From assembly GCA_030524545.1 (NCBI GenBank), contig JAUNGM010000014.1, positions 1 through 64,000 of the forward strand: a stretch of DNA of 64,000 bases, in the 5' to 3' direction. Below are positions 42,442 through 51,583 of the stretch, in pieces. This DNA is from Eubacteriales bacterium. Its GTDB lineage: Bacteria; Bacillota; Clostridia; Lachnospirales; Lachnospiraceae. The first letter of the stretch is position 1. Each line of letters begins with the position of its first letter. Below the pieces are notes generated by a model, which made no database searches, was not told the origin of the DNA, and was given only the letters and a program-made list of their open reading frames with translations. The translations under genes and the position numbers were made by a program.

Positions 42442-44634
42442 ATGGCCATCCAATTTGACCTCTCAAAAAAAATATTTAAACTGGATACCTGCACTACTTC
42501 CTATGTGATCGGCCTTTCTCCGGAGGGGTATGTGGGTCATATTTACTACGGCCCACGGCTGAATTTTATGTGCACGAACTCCCTTCTGCGCATGGAGGAA
42601 CGTCCTTATACCCCATCCGTGAATAGAAGAGAAAAATGTTCCTTCCTGGATTTTTTTCCTATGGAATACCCTACGGGAGGAATTGGGGATTACAGGGAAA
42701 GCTGTCTGGATGTCCGCAGTGAAAACGGCTCCATGGCCTGTGAAATCTTTTATCAACACCATACGATCCAAAAGGGAAAACCTGCCCTGAACGGACTTCC
42801 TGCTTCTTTCGGAGCGGAAAATGAGGTGGAAACCCTGGAAATCTTCTGTGAGGATCCCGTCCTGAAGCTGCAGGTGGTTTTGTCCTATTCCGTATTTGTA
42901 CAGGAAGATATTATCACCAGGAATGTGAAAATCCTCAATCAGGGAACCGGACGCCTGCGCCTGGAAAAGGTATACAGTGCCTGCCTGGATATGGACAATG
43001 AAGAATTTGAAATGCTTTATCTTTGCGGTTCCTGGGCGAGAGAGAATCATCTCCGGAGAGGAAAGGTACGCAGGGGCAGGCAGCGGATTTCTTCCAATAA
43101 GGGAGAATCGGGCCATCAGGAACACCCGTTTCTGGCACTTGTGACACCGGAGACCACCCAGACAACAGGGAAGGTATACGGAATGCATTTCGTATATTCC
43201 GGAAATTTCCTTGCCCAGGCGGAGCAGACGCAGTTTGGGCAGGTGCGTATGGTGATGGGAATCAATCCGGAAGAGTTCTGCTGGAACCTGGAACCCGGAT
43301 GTGAATTTCAGGCACCGGAGGCGGTGCTGGTGTACTCTAATGAGGGGCTGGGGAAAATGACCAGAAGCCTTCACGATTTTTATCGCAGCCACATGATTCG
43401 CAGCAAATACCTGTATCAAAAGAGACCGATTCTTATCAATAACTGGGAGGCTACTTACTTTGATTTTGACACGGAAAAGCTTCTCTCCATCGCCAGAGAA
43501 GCCCAAAAGGACGGCATCGAAATGCTGGTCATGGATGACGGCTGGTTCGGTAAGCGTAATTGTGATGACAGTTCTCTGGGGGACTGGTATGTAAATGAGG
43601 AAAAGCTTCCGCAGGGACTTCCAGATCTTGTAAATAAGGTACGGGAAATCGGTCTGGAGTTTGGTATCTGGTTTGAACCGGAGATGATCTCGCCTGATTC
43701 CGGGCTCTATCGTGCCCATCCGGATTGGGTTATCCGGATTCCGGGGAGGGAGCCCGGACAGAGCCGTGCACAGTATGTGCTGGATCTTTCCAGGCCGGAG
43801 GTGCGTGACTATGCTTACGAAAGCGTTGCCCGGATTCTCAGAAGTGCCCCTATTTCCTATTTGAAGTGGGATATGAACCGTCAGCTCTGTGATATGGGAA
43901 GCTCCTATCTTGCAGCGGACGCACAGCAGGAGCTTTTTCACAGATATGTACTGGGCGTTTATGAAATGCAGGAGCGTCTGGTAACGGAATTTCCGGATCT
44001 CCTTCTGGAAAACTGCTCCAGCGGCGGCGGCCGGTTTGACCCGGGAATGCTGTATTACAGCCCGCAGATCTGGTGCTCCGATGATACGGATGCCATGGAA
44101 CGTCTGCGGATTCAGGAGGGAGCAGCCATGCTGTATCCTCTGTCTTCCATCGGTGCACATATAAGCGACTGCCCGAATCATGTAACAGGAAGAACGACGC
44201 CGTTTGCCACAAGAGGACATGTGGCGCTTGCGGGAACATTCGGCTATGAGCTGGATATTACCAGGATTCCCAAAGAGGACCGGTGCCAGATCCCGGGACA
44301 GGTGGAAACCTGCCGCAGATATCAGCATTTGATCCGGACAGGAGATTATTACCGCATTGCCTCCTGGTCGGAAGCGGCCCCATATGACTGCTGGGAGGTA
44401 GCGGCCAAAGACCGGAGGGAGGCGCTGGTCACGTATGTCCAGGTACTTGCCGTGCCCAATATCCACAGCCGGAAAGTTCTTCTTCAGGGTCTTGCTCCGG
44501 AGAAACGATATATTCTGGAGGAAACCGGGGAAGTATATACAGGGGAAGAACTGATATACTGCGGTTTTTTGATAAAAGAGCTGTACGGAGACTGCCAAAG
44601 CAGACTGTATCATTTTGTGGCTGCCAAGGAGTGA
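42442..44634 (+). CDS. GH36 alpha-galactosidase
   Basis: This is a 730-residue cytoplasmic enzyme (no signal peptide) that removes alpha-1,6-galactosyl units. The nucleophile aspartate is in YLKWDMNRQLCD and the acid/base aspartate in CSDDTDAMERLR; MVMDDGWFGKR and WFEPEMISPDSGLY are also diagnostic of GH36. In this locus it would trim galactose from imported galactomannooligosaccharides; raffinose-type sugars are alternatives. AAGGAGG lies 8-10 bases before ATG 42442. LacI copies 2 and 3 follow on the same strand. Confidence 0.95.
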   Translation: MAIQFDLSKKIFKLDTCTTSYVIGLSPEGYVGHIYYGPRLNFMCTNSLLRMEERPYTPSVNRREKCSFLDFFPMEYPTGGIGDYRESCLDVRSENGSMACEIFYQHHTIQKGKPALNGLPASFGAENEVETLEIFCEDPVLKLQVVLSYSVFVQEDIITRNVKILNQGTGRLRLEKVYSACLDMDNEEFEMLYLCGSWARENHLRRGKVRRGRQRISSNKGESGHQEHPFLALVTPETTQTTGKVYGMHFVYSGNFLAQAEQTQFGQVRMVMGINPEEFCWNLEPGCEFQAPEAVLVYSNEGLGKMTRSLHDFYRSHMIRSKYLYQKRPILINNWEATYFDFDTEKLLSIAREAQKDGIEMLVMDDGWFGKRNCDDSSLGDWYVNEEKLPQGLPDLVNKVREIGLEFGIWFEPEMISPDSGLYRAHPDWVIRIPGREPGQSRAQYVLDLSRPEVRDYAYESVARILRSAPISYLKWDMNRQLCDMGSSYLAADAQQELFHRYVLGVYEMQERLVTEFPDLLLENCSSGGGRFDPGMLYYSPQIWCSDDTDAMERLRIQEGAAMLYPLSSIGAHISDCPNHVTGRTTPFATRGHVALAGTFGYELDITRIPKEDRCQIPGQVETCRRYQHLIRTGDYYRIASWSEAAPYDCWEVAAKDRREALVTYVQVLAVPNIHSRKVLLQGLAPEKRYILEETGEVYTGEELIYCGFLIKELYGDCQSRLYHFVAAKE

Positions 44635-44730
44635 AAGTACAGGGAGTGACAAAGTTACAGAATGCCGTGGGAATCTTTGACGATCTGAAAATCATCGGAA
44701 ATGAAAAATAGAATCCAGGAAGAAAAGAAT

Positions 44731-45756
44731 ATGGAAAAAAGTGCAAAGAAAAATGCAGTTACACAGACAGATATTGCAAGAGAATTAAATATCAGTGTGG
44801 TGAGTGTATCCAATGCGCTTGGCGGAAAGCGGGGCGTCAGTGAACAACTGCGGCAGCGTATTCTGGATGCGGCAGAGGAATTGGGATACAGAAGAAACAA
44901 TCAGACAGAGACACAGGAAAATGGCGCTCTTTGTATTGGTATCTTGATATCGGAACGCTATCTGAGTGAAAGTGTAAGCTTTTATAAGAACATTTATCAG
45001 GAAATTGTCCGCGCTGCTTCCGATAAACAAATATTTACGGTTTTGGAGATTCTGGATAAAGAGGACGAGACTAAGACGGCGATGCCTGACATGCTGTACA
45101 AGGAACAGCTTCATGGTATTCTTGTGCTTGGAGAGCTGAAAAAAGAATATATAAGGCTGATGAAAAAAGAAAGCGGAATTCCCGTGATCTTTGTTGATTT
45201 TTATGCGGATGTGCCGGATACGGATTTTGTTATCAGCGATGGATACCATGGTACTTATCAGCTTACCAGGAGCCTGATCGAATCAGGATACCGGGACATT
45301 GCTTTTGTGGGAAATATAAAGGCAACCTCCAGTATCATGGATCGGTATCTGGGGTACCGTAAGGCTATGATGGAGAAGCGGCTTCCGGTCTGCGGGGATC
45401 GGCTGATAAAGGACAGGAAGGAGTGGGATTCGGAAATTTATGTAGAGCTTCCTGTGGAGCTGCCGGAGGCCTTTGTGTGTAACTGCGACAGAACGGCAAT
45501 GCTTGTAATTACCCTGCTTAAAGATAGAGGCTGTCTTGTTCCGGAGAATGTGGGAGTGACCGGATTTGACTACTTTGCTCCCGATAACAACAGCGGGATT
45601 CGGCTTTCTACATATGATGTAGATTGCAGGGCTATGGCACGGATCAGCATCAATGCGTTGATTCGGAAGATTCGGCATCCGGATTCGCCTGCAAGAGTAC
45701 GGATGGTGTCCGGACAGGTGATTATGGGAAATAGTTTTATTCGTAAGGAAGAGTGA
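44731..45756 (+). CDS. LacI-family transcriptional regulator (copy 2)
   Basis: This is a 341-residue regulator. Its helix-turn-helix reads VTQTDIARELNISVVSVSNALGG, and the sensor domain has IGILISERYL, SFYKNIYQEIV and EAFVCNCDRTA. It shares the ERYL..FY..(I/L)YQ..I and FVCNCD features with copies 1 and 3 and is the most diverged of the three. ATG 44731 has AGGAAG upstream; the frame starts formally at 44701. It lies 96 bases after the alpha-galactosidase gene and only five bases before copy 3. Confidence 0.9.
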   Translation: MEKSAKKNAVTQTDIARELNISVVSVSNALGGKRGVSEQLRQRILDAAEELGYRRNNQTETQENGALCIGILISERYLSESVSFYKNIYQEIVRAASDKQIFTVLEILDKEDETKTAMPDMLYKEQLHGILVLGELKKEYIRLMKKESGIPVIFVDFYADVPDTDFVISDGYHGTYQLTRSLIESGYRDIAFVGNIKATSSIMDRYLGYRKAMMEKRLPVCGDRLIKDRKEWDSEIYVELPVELPEAFVCNCDRTAMLVITLLKDRGCLVPENVGVTGFDYFAPDNNSGIRLSTYDVDCRAMARISINALIRKIRHPDSPARVRMVSGQVIMGNSFIRKEE

Positions 45757-45761
45757 GCAGC

Positions 45762-46796
45762 ATGGGTGGAAAGCCTACATTAAAAGATATTGCCGGGAAG
45801 CTTCAGGTGAGTACCGTAACGGTATCAAATGCCCTGGCAGGGCGAAGCGGCGTCGGCGAGGAACTAAGAAGCAGAATCATACAGGAAGCAAGGGCAATAG
45901 GATATCAGCGCGGAAAGCGAAAAGAAAAAGCTTCTTCTGCCAAAAAAAGAACTTTGGTGGGAATGAAAATAGGCGTGATTACGGAGGAACGCTATCTGGA
46001 AAAATTTACTTCATTTTATTGGGAACTGTACCAGAAGATTGTGATAGAGGCTTCCCAAAACGGCAATTTTGTCCTTTTGGAGGTTTTGACAGAGGAAATG
46101 AGACGGTTTGGGGAGCTGCCGAAGCTTGTGCAGCAGAGCCAGGTGGATGCCCTGATCGTGCTTGGGAGAATGTCCACGCCATATCTGCATAAGCTGCATG
46201 ATTTATTTATGGAGCCTATGGTTCTGATGGATTTTGATGATGTGGAAATTTCCTGTGATTCGGTGATTTCCAATGGCTTTTACGGGATGTATTATATGAC
46301 GAATTATCTCATTCATGCCGGGCATACAAAGCTGGGATTTGTAGGCTCTTATCTGGCAACGGACAGTATTATGGACCGGTATCAGGGATTTACAAAATCG
46401 CTTCTGGAGCATGGGCTTTTAGAGAGGGAAGAATGGATTCTGGATGACCGCGATACGGATACGGGAAAAACCTTTGTTAATCTTCCAAAGGAAATGCCGA
46501 CGGCATTTGTATGCAACTGTGACCTTACTGTAAATTTAATGGCAGAGGAGCTTAGGAAAGCCGGATACCGTATTCCGGAAGATATTTCGCTGGTGGGCTT
46601 CGACGATTTCCTTGCAGAAGGTGACATGAAGGGAAAGATCACCACCTATTCCGTTGATATGGAAGCAATGGCTCATTACGGACTGAAGCTTTTGATGAAA
46701 CGGAAAAAGGGCGAGTTGGATGAAAAAATTGTGAGAATTGTGGAAGGCCGGCTGATAGAACGAAGTTCTGCGGCAAAGTATCCGTTTTGCGGGTAA
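45762..46796 (+). CDS. LacI-family transcriptional regulator (copy 3)
   Basis: This is a 344-residue regulator with helix-turn-helix PTLKDIAGKLQVSTVTVSNALAG and sensor motifs IGVITEERYL, FYWELYQKIV and TAFVCNCDLTV. It is closest to copy 1. AAGGAAGAG precedes ATG 45762. It ends before a strong terminator and the main mannan operon promoter, which contains a perfect palindrome it could bind. Confidence 0.92.
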   Translation: MGGKPTLKDIAGKLQVSTVTVSNALAGRSGVGEELRSRIIQEARAIGYQRGKRKEKASSAKKRTLVGMKIGVITEERYLEKFTSFYWELYQKIVIEASQNGNFVLLEVLTEEMRRFGELPKLVQQSQVDALIVLGRMSTPYLHKLHDLFMEPMVLMDFDDVEISCDSVISNGFYGMYYMTNYLIHAGHTKLGFVGSYLATDSIMDRYQGFTKSLLEHGLLEREEWILDDRDTDTGKTFVNLPKEMPTAFVCNCDLTVNLMAEELRKAGYRIPEDISLVGFDDFLAEGDMKGKITTYSVDMEAMAHYGLKLLMKRKKGELDEKIVRIVEGRLIERSSAAKYPFCG

Positions 46797-46842
46797 GAAC
46801 AGAAAAACAGTGAAAAAGAACAAAACAAAAGGTCAGAGAAAG

Positions 46843-46891
46843 AAAACAGGCGATGACAATACAGCATTTTGCAAGTGTCATCGCCTGTTTT
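46843..46891 (+). terminator. Terminator before the mannan operon
   Basis: A 16-bp perfect stem (AAAACAGGCGATGACA, 46843-46858, with its complement at 46876-46891) has a 17-base loop. The A-run and T-run flanks make it usable on both strands. Confidence 0.85.
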
Positions 46892-47099
46892 GTGCGCAGA
46901 GTTAGTTAAAACGATAATTTAATACAATAATTAAATATTAACTTAAAAGAGGATTAAAGAAAATGGGGATGGAATTGAATAAGAATATACGAATTTAGTA
47001 AATATGCACAAAAAAGTATCTTGCTTTAAGGCGTTTGGAATGAAATTATTAAAAAATTAAGTTAAAGCAACCAAAAATGATAAAAAAGAGACTAAAATA

Positions 47100-47128
47100 T
47101 TGACTTTCTTAAGCTTAAATAGTATACT
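47100..47128 (+). promoter_or_regulatory. Promoter and operator of the mannooligosaccharide operon
   Basis: TTGACT (47100-47105) and TATACT (47123-47128) are spaced by 17 bases. The perfect palindrome TTAAGCTTAA (47109-47118) fills the spacer, so a bound LacI-type repressor would block the polymerase. TTAAGTTAA and TTAACTTAA copies also lie near 46953 and 47057. The remaining 46892-47099 stretch is AT-rich and holds no gene. Confidence 0.8.
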
Positions 47129-47174
47129 TAATGCAAGTTAAAAAACTTAATATTAAAAACAAGGAGGACAAAAA

Positions 47175-48506
47175 ATGAAAACGAAAAAATTGTTAAGTTT
47201 GGGACTTGCAGCAGCGATGGCACTGTCAATGCCCCTGGCTGTGAAGGCAGAGGATACCAATATCCTTGATGTGACCCTTGGCGAGGATTACACAGACTTA
47301 AAAGCAGATCTGAAGTTCGTGACCCATAGAACAGATCTGGTGGACACTGTATTTGCAGACTATATTGCGCAGTTCCAGGAAATGTATCCAAACATTAACA
47401 TTACCTACGAGGGAATCACCAACTACGCAGATGATATTATGACTCGTATGTCCACCGGAGACTGGGGTGATATCGGAATGATCCCTACTGCGATCGACAA
47501 AGATGAGCTTCCGTCTTATTTTGAGCCGTTCGGCGAGAAGGAAGCACTGGAAGAAAAGTACACCATGCTGAATAACTTTACATACGAGGGTGTTACCTAT
47601 GGCCTTCCGTCTGTCGGCAATGCACAGGGTATCGTATACAACAAGAAGGTATTTGAAGAAGCCGGCATTACGGAACTTCCCAAAACACCGGATGAATTCC
47701 TGGATGCCCTGCAGGCGATTAAGGACAACACAGATGCAATTCCGCTGTACACCAACTTTGCAGCAGGCTGGACAATGAGCGCATGGGATGCTTATATCGG
47801 AGGTTCGGCAACAGGTGATCCGGACTTTATGAATACCGGAATGGTTCATGGCGATAACCCATTTGCAAAGAAGGATGACATGACCGGGCCATACGCAGTT
47901 TATTATGTATTGTATGAAGCAGTTGCAAGAGGGCTGACAGAAGACGACCCTACTACAACAGACTGGGAAGGCAGCAAAGGCATGATCAATGGAGGCGAAA
48001 TCGGAACAATGGTACTTGGTTCCTGGGCAGTAACCCAGATGCAGGAAGCAGGCCCGAATCCGGATGACATCGGATATATGACCTTCCCGATCACAGTTGA
48101 CGGAAAACAGTATGCAACAGCAGGCCCTGACTACAACTACGGCATTAATGTGAACAGCTCTGATGAGAATAAGCTGGCTGCAAAGCTTTATATCAAATTC
48201 CTGATGGAAGAATCCAACTTTGCATTTGACCAGGGCGGTATTCCTACTGTAGTAGGCGCTGAATATCCGGATATCTACTCCGCATTTGACGGCATTGAAC
48301 TGGTAGTTGATAATCCGGCTCTGGAAGGAGAAGAAAATCTTTACACAGAAATCAACAATGATTCTGAAATCGGCCTGAATGTATCTCCTGATGACAAATC
48401 TCTGATCGTGGAAGAAGCGATCAGCGGCGGTATGTCCCTGGATGACATTATGGCAGACTGGAATGAACGTTGGACATCTGCACAGGAAAACGCAGGCGTA
48501 AAATAA
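47175..48506 (+). CDS. Sugar ABC transporter substrate-binding protein
   Basis: This is a 443-residue extracytoplasmic solute-binding protein of the oligosaccharide (CUT1) class, probably for mannooligosaccharides. The N terminus is a signal peptide ending AVKAED with an AxA cleavage site. The usual lipobox cysteine is missing, which is odd for a Gram-positive binding protein. The mature part has typical features such as FQEMYPNINITYEG and GGEIGTMVLGSWAV. AAGGAGG precedes the ATG. It is the first gene of the operon. Confidence 0.92.
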   Translation: MKTKKLLSLGLAAAMALSMPLAVKAEDTNILDVTLGEDYTDLKADLKFVTHRTDLVDTVFADYIAQFQEMYPNINITYEGITNYADDIMTRMSTGDWGDIGMIPTAIDKDELPSYFEPFGEKEALEEKYTMLNNFTYEGVTYGLPSVGNAQGIVYNKKVFEEAGITELPKTPDEFLDALQAIKDNTDAIPLYTNFAAGWTMSAWDAYIGGSATGDPDFMNTGMVHGDNPFAKKDDMTGPYAVYYVLYEAVARGLTEDDPTTTDWEGSKGMINGGEIGTMVLGSWAVTQMQEAGPNPDDIGYMTFPITVDGKQYATAGPDYNYGINVNSSDENKLAAKLYIKFLMEESNFAFDQGGIPTVVGAEYPDIYSAFDGIELVVDNPALEGEENLYTEINNDSEIGLNVSPDDKSLIVEEAISGGMSLDDIMADWNERWTSAQENAGVK

Positions 48507-48525
48507 GATAAGAAACCGGATGCAG

Positions 48526-48555
48526 AATTGGGACCGGCATAAGCCGGTTCCAATT
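48526..48555 (+). other. Stable intercistronic stem-loop behind the binding-protein gene
   Basis: A 13-bp stem with one G-U pair (AATTGGGACCGGC, 48526-48538, with 48543-48555) and an ATAA tetraloop follows the stop codon. No T-tract is present. Similar stem-loops protect binding-protein mRNA, raising its level over the permease genes. Confidence 0.75.
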
Positions 48556-48584
48556 TCATCTGACAGAAAGAAGGAGGTTTCTTT

Positions 48585-49559
48585 ATGGGAGAGACAAGAA
48601 AGAAAAATGGATTTATCCGGTGGATTTCAAGCGGAAAAGTAAACAAGAGGCTTTGTATCGTCACATTTATGTTTTTTCCGCTGCTGTTGCTGCTGGTGTT
48701 TACCTATATTCCTTTTCTAAAGATGTTCCAGTTCAGCTTTTATGATATGAAATACATCGGAGGCAGGGAATTTGTTGGTTTGGAGAATTACATCAATGTC
48801 TTCCAGCGTGATGACTGTTTCCGGGCACTGGCGCTTTGCGGATACTATATTGTGGCATCCTTTATTCAGTTAGGCCTGGCACTTTATTTTGCTTCAGTTT
48901 TAAGCTTCAAGGTAAAAGGCGGAGGCATATTCAAGGGCCTGATGTTCTTCCCGTTTCTGGTCTGCGGTATTGCAGTAGGTTTTGTGTTTAAGTTCTTCTA
49001 TACGAGAGGCTTTGTGCTGGATACGGTATTGCAGTGGATAGGATTTGAACTGGATAATCTTCCATACTGGTTAAGGGACAGCAGTATCAACAATGCTTCC
49101 CTGGCAGCATCCTCCATCTGGCGTTACATGGGACAGAATATGGTATTGTTTATCGGTGCGATCATGTCTGTAGACAGCTCTCTGTATGAGGCGGCAGCGA
49201 TTGACGGTGCTACAGGATGGCACAAATTCCGTTATATTATTTTCCCAAGCATCAAGACGATCATTGTATTGAACATGATTCTTTCTATTACAGGTTCCCT
49301 GAGTGTATTCGAGCCTCCATACGTTATCACGGGCGGAAGCTTCGGAACCTCTACTTACTTTGTTATTATGAATAAGCTGGCACATGAAAACCAGAAGGTC
49401 GGCCTGGCATCAGCAATGGCGATCGTATTGCTTATGATCATACTGGTGGCAACCGCCGCACAGAAATTAGGCTTTAAGTATTTCTTTGGCGATGGAGAAG
49501 AAGAGGCAATCCGTGTCAAACGAAAAAGGGAAAAAGCAGCAAGGAGGGCAAAGGCATGA
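48585..49559 (+). CDS. Sugar ABC transporter permease (MalF type)
   Basis: This is a 324-residue membrane protein with six helices, starting with VTFMFFPLLLLLVFTYIPFL. The coupling motif EAAAIDGATGWHKFRYIIFP (EAA loop) contacts the ATPase. No ATPase gene is present in the locus, so a shared MsmX/MsmK-type ATPase must serve it. AAGGAGG precedes the ATG. It overlaps the next permease by four bases. Confidence 0.94.
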   Translation: MGETRKKNGFIRWISSGKVNKRLCIVTFMFFPLLLLLVFTYIPFLKMFQFSFYDMKYIGGREFVGLENYINVFQRDDCFRALALCGYYIVASFIQLGLALYFASVLSFKVKGGGIFKGLMFFPFLVCGIAVGFVFKFFYTRGFVLDTVLQWIGFELDNLPYWLRDSSINNASLAASSIWRYMGQNMVLFIGAIMSVDSSLYEAAAIDGATGWHKFRYIIFPSIKTIIVLNMILSITGSLSVFEPPYVITGGSFGTSTYFVIMNKLAHENQKVGLASAMAIVLLMIILVATAAQKLGFKYFFGDGEEEAIRVKRKREKAARRAKA

Positions 49560-50410
49560 ATATTAATACAACGGCAAAAGTAAAAAAAGGCATATGGGCT
49601 GTTTTTAAATATTTTACTTTGATTCTGGGTTCCTTTGTCTCTGTACTTCCTCTGGTAAGCTGTGTGATTACTGCTTTTAAAACAGAAGAAGAATATGCAA
49701 GCACCAATGTTATGCAGCTTCCTTCAAGCTGGCTCAATTTTGATAATTTTGTGCAGGCGTTTAAACAGGCTAATATGGGACTGGCATTCCGTAATTCCAT
49801 TCTGATCATGGTAGTTGTGCTCTGCGGTTCCATTTTGACCGGCGCCATGCTGGCATATGTTCTGAATCGTTTTAAATTCCCGGGCAACGGGCTTATCCGC
49901 AATGCATTCCTGTTTGCATCCCTGCTTCCTGGTATTGCCATGCAGGTATCTGTTTACCAGATTATGTATTCTCTGCACCTGATCAACAGTCTGCCGGGTT
50001 ACATGATCCTGATGATGGGTACGGATGTTATTTCCATTTACATATTTATTCAGTTCTTTGAGAACATTTCCGTAGCTTTGGATGAATCCGCGATTATGGA
50101 TGGATGTACCTATTTCGGTGTGTTTTTCCGTATTCTGCTCCCGCTTTTAAAGCCGGCGATTGTAACGGTTATGATTTTAAAGGGTGTTGGCGTTTACAAC
50201 GAGTATTATACTGCGAACCTTTATCTGCAGGATAAAAACACTCTTGTAACGGTTGCAACATCTCTGTTTAAGTTTACCGGTCCTTTGGGCAATCAGTACA
50301 ACTACATCTGTGCAGGCGTAATTATCACCATGCTTCCGGCACTGATTGTATTTATCGCTTGTCAGAAACAAATTTACAGCGGTCTGACACAGGGAGCGGT
50401 AAAAGGTTAA
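49556..50410 (+). CDS. Sugar ABC transporter permease (MalG type)
   Basis: This is the 284-residue second permease, with helices from YFTLILGSFVSVLPLVSCVI onward. The EAA-like loop reads DESAIMDGCTYFGVFFRILLP; EAA is replaced by ESA. It forms the membrane channel with the preceding gene product. AAGGAGG lies upstream within that gene. Confidence 0.94.
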   Translation: MNINTTAKVKKGIWAVFKYFTLILGSFVSVLPLVSCVITAFKTEEEYASTNVMQLPSSWLNFDNFVQAFKQANMGLAFRNSILIMVVVLCGSILTGAMLAYVLNRFKFPGNGLIRNAFLFASLLPGIAMQVSVYQIMYSLHLINSLPGYMILMMGTDVISIYIFIQFFENISVALDESAIMDGCTYFGVFFRILLPLLKPAIVTVMILKGVGVYNEYYTANLYLQDKNTLVTVATSLFKFTGPLGNQYNYICAGVIITMLPALIVFIACQKQIYSGLTQGAVKG

Positions 50411-50502
50411 GCAATTACGACATTTTTTTGGAAAGGCAGGACGTTGTTCCGGCGGCATGATAGGAAGCGGCTTCGGAGAATAACGTCTGATGGTAAAAAG
50501 AT

Positions 50503-51498
50503 ATGAGCGAGATTAGAATTATAGGCCCGGCAGTCCCGAATGTTCCGTGGCAGGACTGCCCGGGAGAATTAAACCATGCACCTGTATGGCGCTATAGTGA
50601 AAATCCTATTATTGGAAGAAATCCCGCCAAAGAGGTTGCAAGAATCTTCAACAGTGCGGTGATGCCCTACGGTGATGCATTTATCGGAGTATTCCGGGGA
50701 GAACAGACAAACGGCATTCCTTATATCTATCTGGGAAGAAGCCGGGATGCCATTCACTGGGAATTTGGCGAAGAAAAAATTCCGTTTGTGGATGAAGATG
50801 GAAAACCATTTATGCCTGTATACGCCTATGACCCCAGACTGGTGAAGGTGGAAGATACCTACTATGTGATCTGGTGCCAGGACTTTTACGGAGCTTCCAT
50901 CGGAATCGCAAAGACACAGGATTTCAAAACATTTGTGAGGATAGAGAATCCGTTCCTCCCATTTAACAGGAATGCGGTTCTTTTCCCGCGGAAGATCAAC
51001 GGAAACTTTATGATGCTGTCCCGTCCGAGCGACAGCGGCCATACACCTTTCGGCGACATCTTTGTTTCCGAAAGCCCGGATATGGTGTACTGGGGCAAAC
51101 ACCGCCATGTGATGGGAAAGAGCACGGAATGGTGGGAATCCCTGAAAATCGGCGGCGGTGCAGCACCGATCGAGACATCTGAGGGCTGGCTTCTGTTCTA
51201 CCATGGCGTGAGCGGAACCTGCAACGGCTATGTATACAGCATCGGCGGAGCGATTCTGGATATTGACAATCCCTCCATTGTAAAATACCGCTGCGAGAAT
51301 TTCCTTCTGACACCGGAAGAGTGGTATGAAGAAAGAGGTTTTGTACCGAATGTTACCTTCCCGTGCGCAACCATCTGCGATGCCAAAAGCGGAAAGATCG
51401 CTATCTACTACGGTGCGGCAGATACTTATGTAGGCCTTGCATTTACAACGGCTGAGGAGATCATTACTTATATTAAAGAACACAGCGTGGTAAGATAA
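50503..51498 (+). CDS. GH130 beta-1,4-mannooligosaccharide phosphorylase (subfamily 2 type)
   Basis: This is a 331-residue cytoplasmic phosphorylase with the five-bladed propeller signatures of GH130: RIFNSAVMPYGDAFIGVFRG, YDPRLVKVEDTYYVIWCQ and KIGGGAAPIETSEGWLLFYHGV. By similarity to Ruminococcus albus RaMP2 it would cleave mannooligosaccharides with phosphate to mannose-1-phosphate and a shorter chain. The ribosome binding site is weak (GGTAAAAAG). The 92-base gap before it may fold (GACGTT 50440 with AACGTC 50482). Confidence 0.9.
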   Translation: MSEIRIIGPAVPNVPWQDCPGELNHAPVWRYSENPIIGRNPAKEVARIFNSAVMPYGDAFIGVFRGEQTNGIPYIYLGRSRDAIHWEFGEEKIPFVDEDGKPFMPVYAYDPRLVKVEDTYYVIWCQDFYGASIGIAKTQDFKTFVRIENPFLPFNRNAVLFPRKINGNFMMLSRPSDSGHTPFGDIFVSESPDMVYWGKHRHVMGKSTEWWESLKIGGGAAPIETSEGWLLFYHGVSGTCNGYVYSIGGAILDIDNPSIVKYRCENFLLTPEEWYEERGFVPNVTFPCATICDAKSGKIAIYYGAADTYVGLAFTTAEEIITYIKEHSVVR

Positions 51499-51583
51499 GC
51501 AGAACAGGAGATCTTTAAAAGATATCAGAAAAAGAATAAGAGAAAGAAAGATAACAGAAAGATAACAGATAAGGGAAAAGTAT

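Noticed and set aside
42463..44652. A 729-residue minus-strand frame covering the whole alpha-galactosidase gene
   Set aside because: It is antisense to a clear GH36 enzyme, has no recognisable motif or ribosome binding site, and arises from codon choice on the plus strand.
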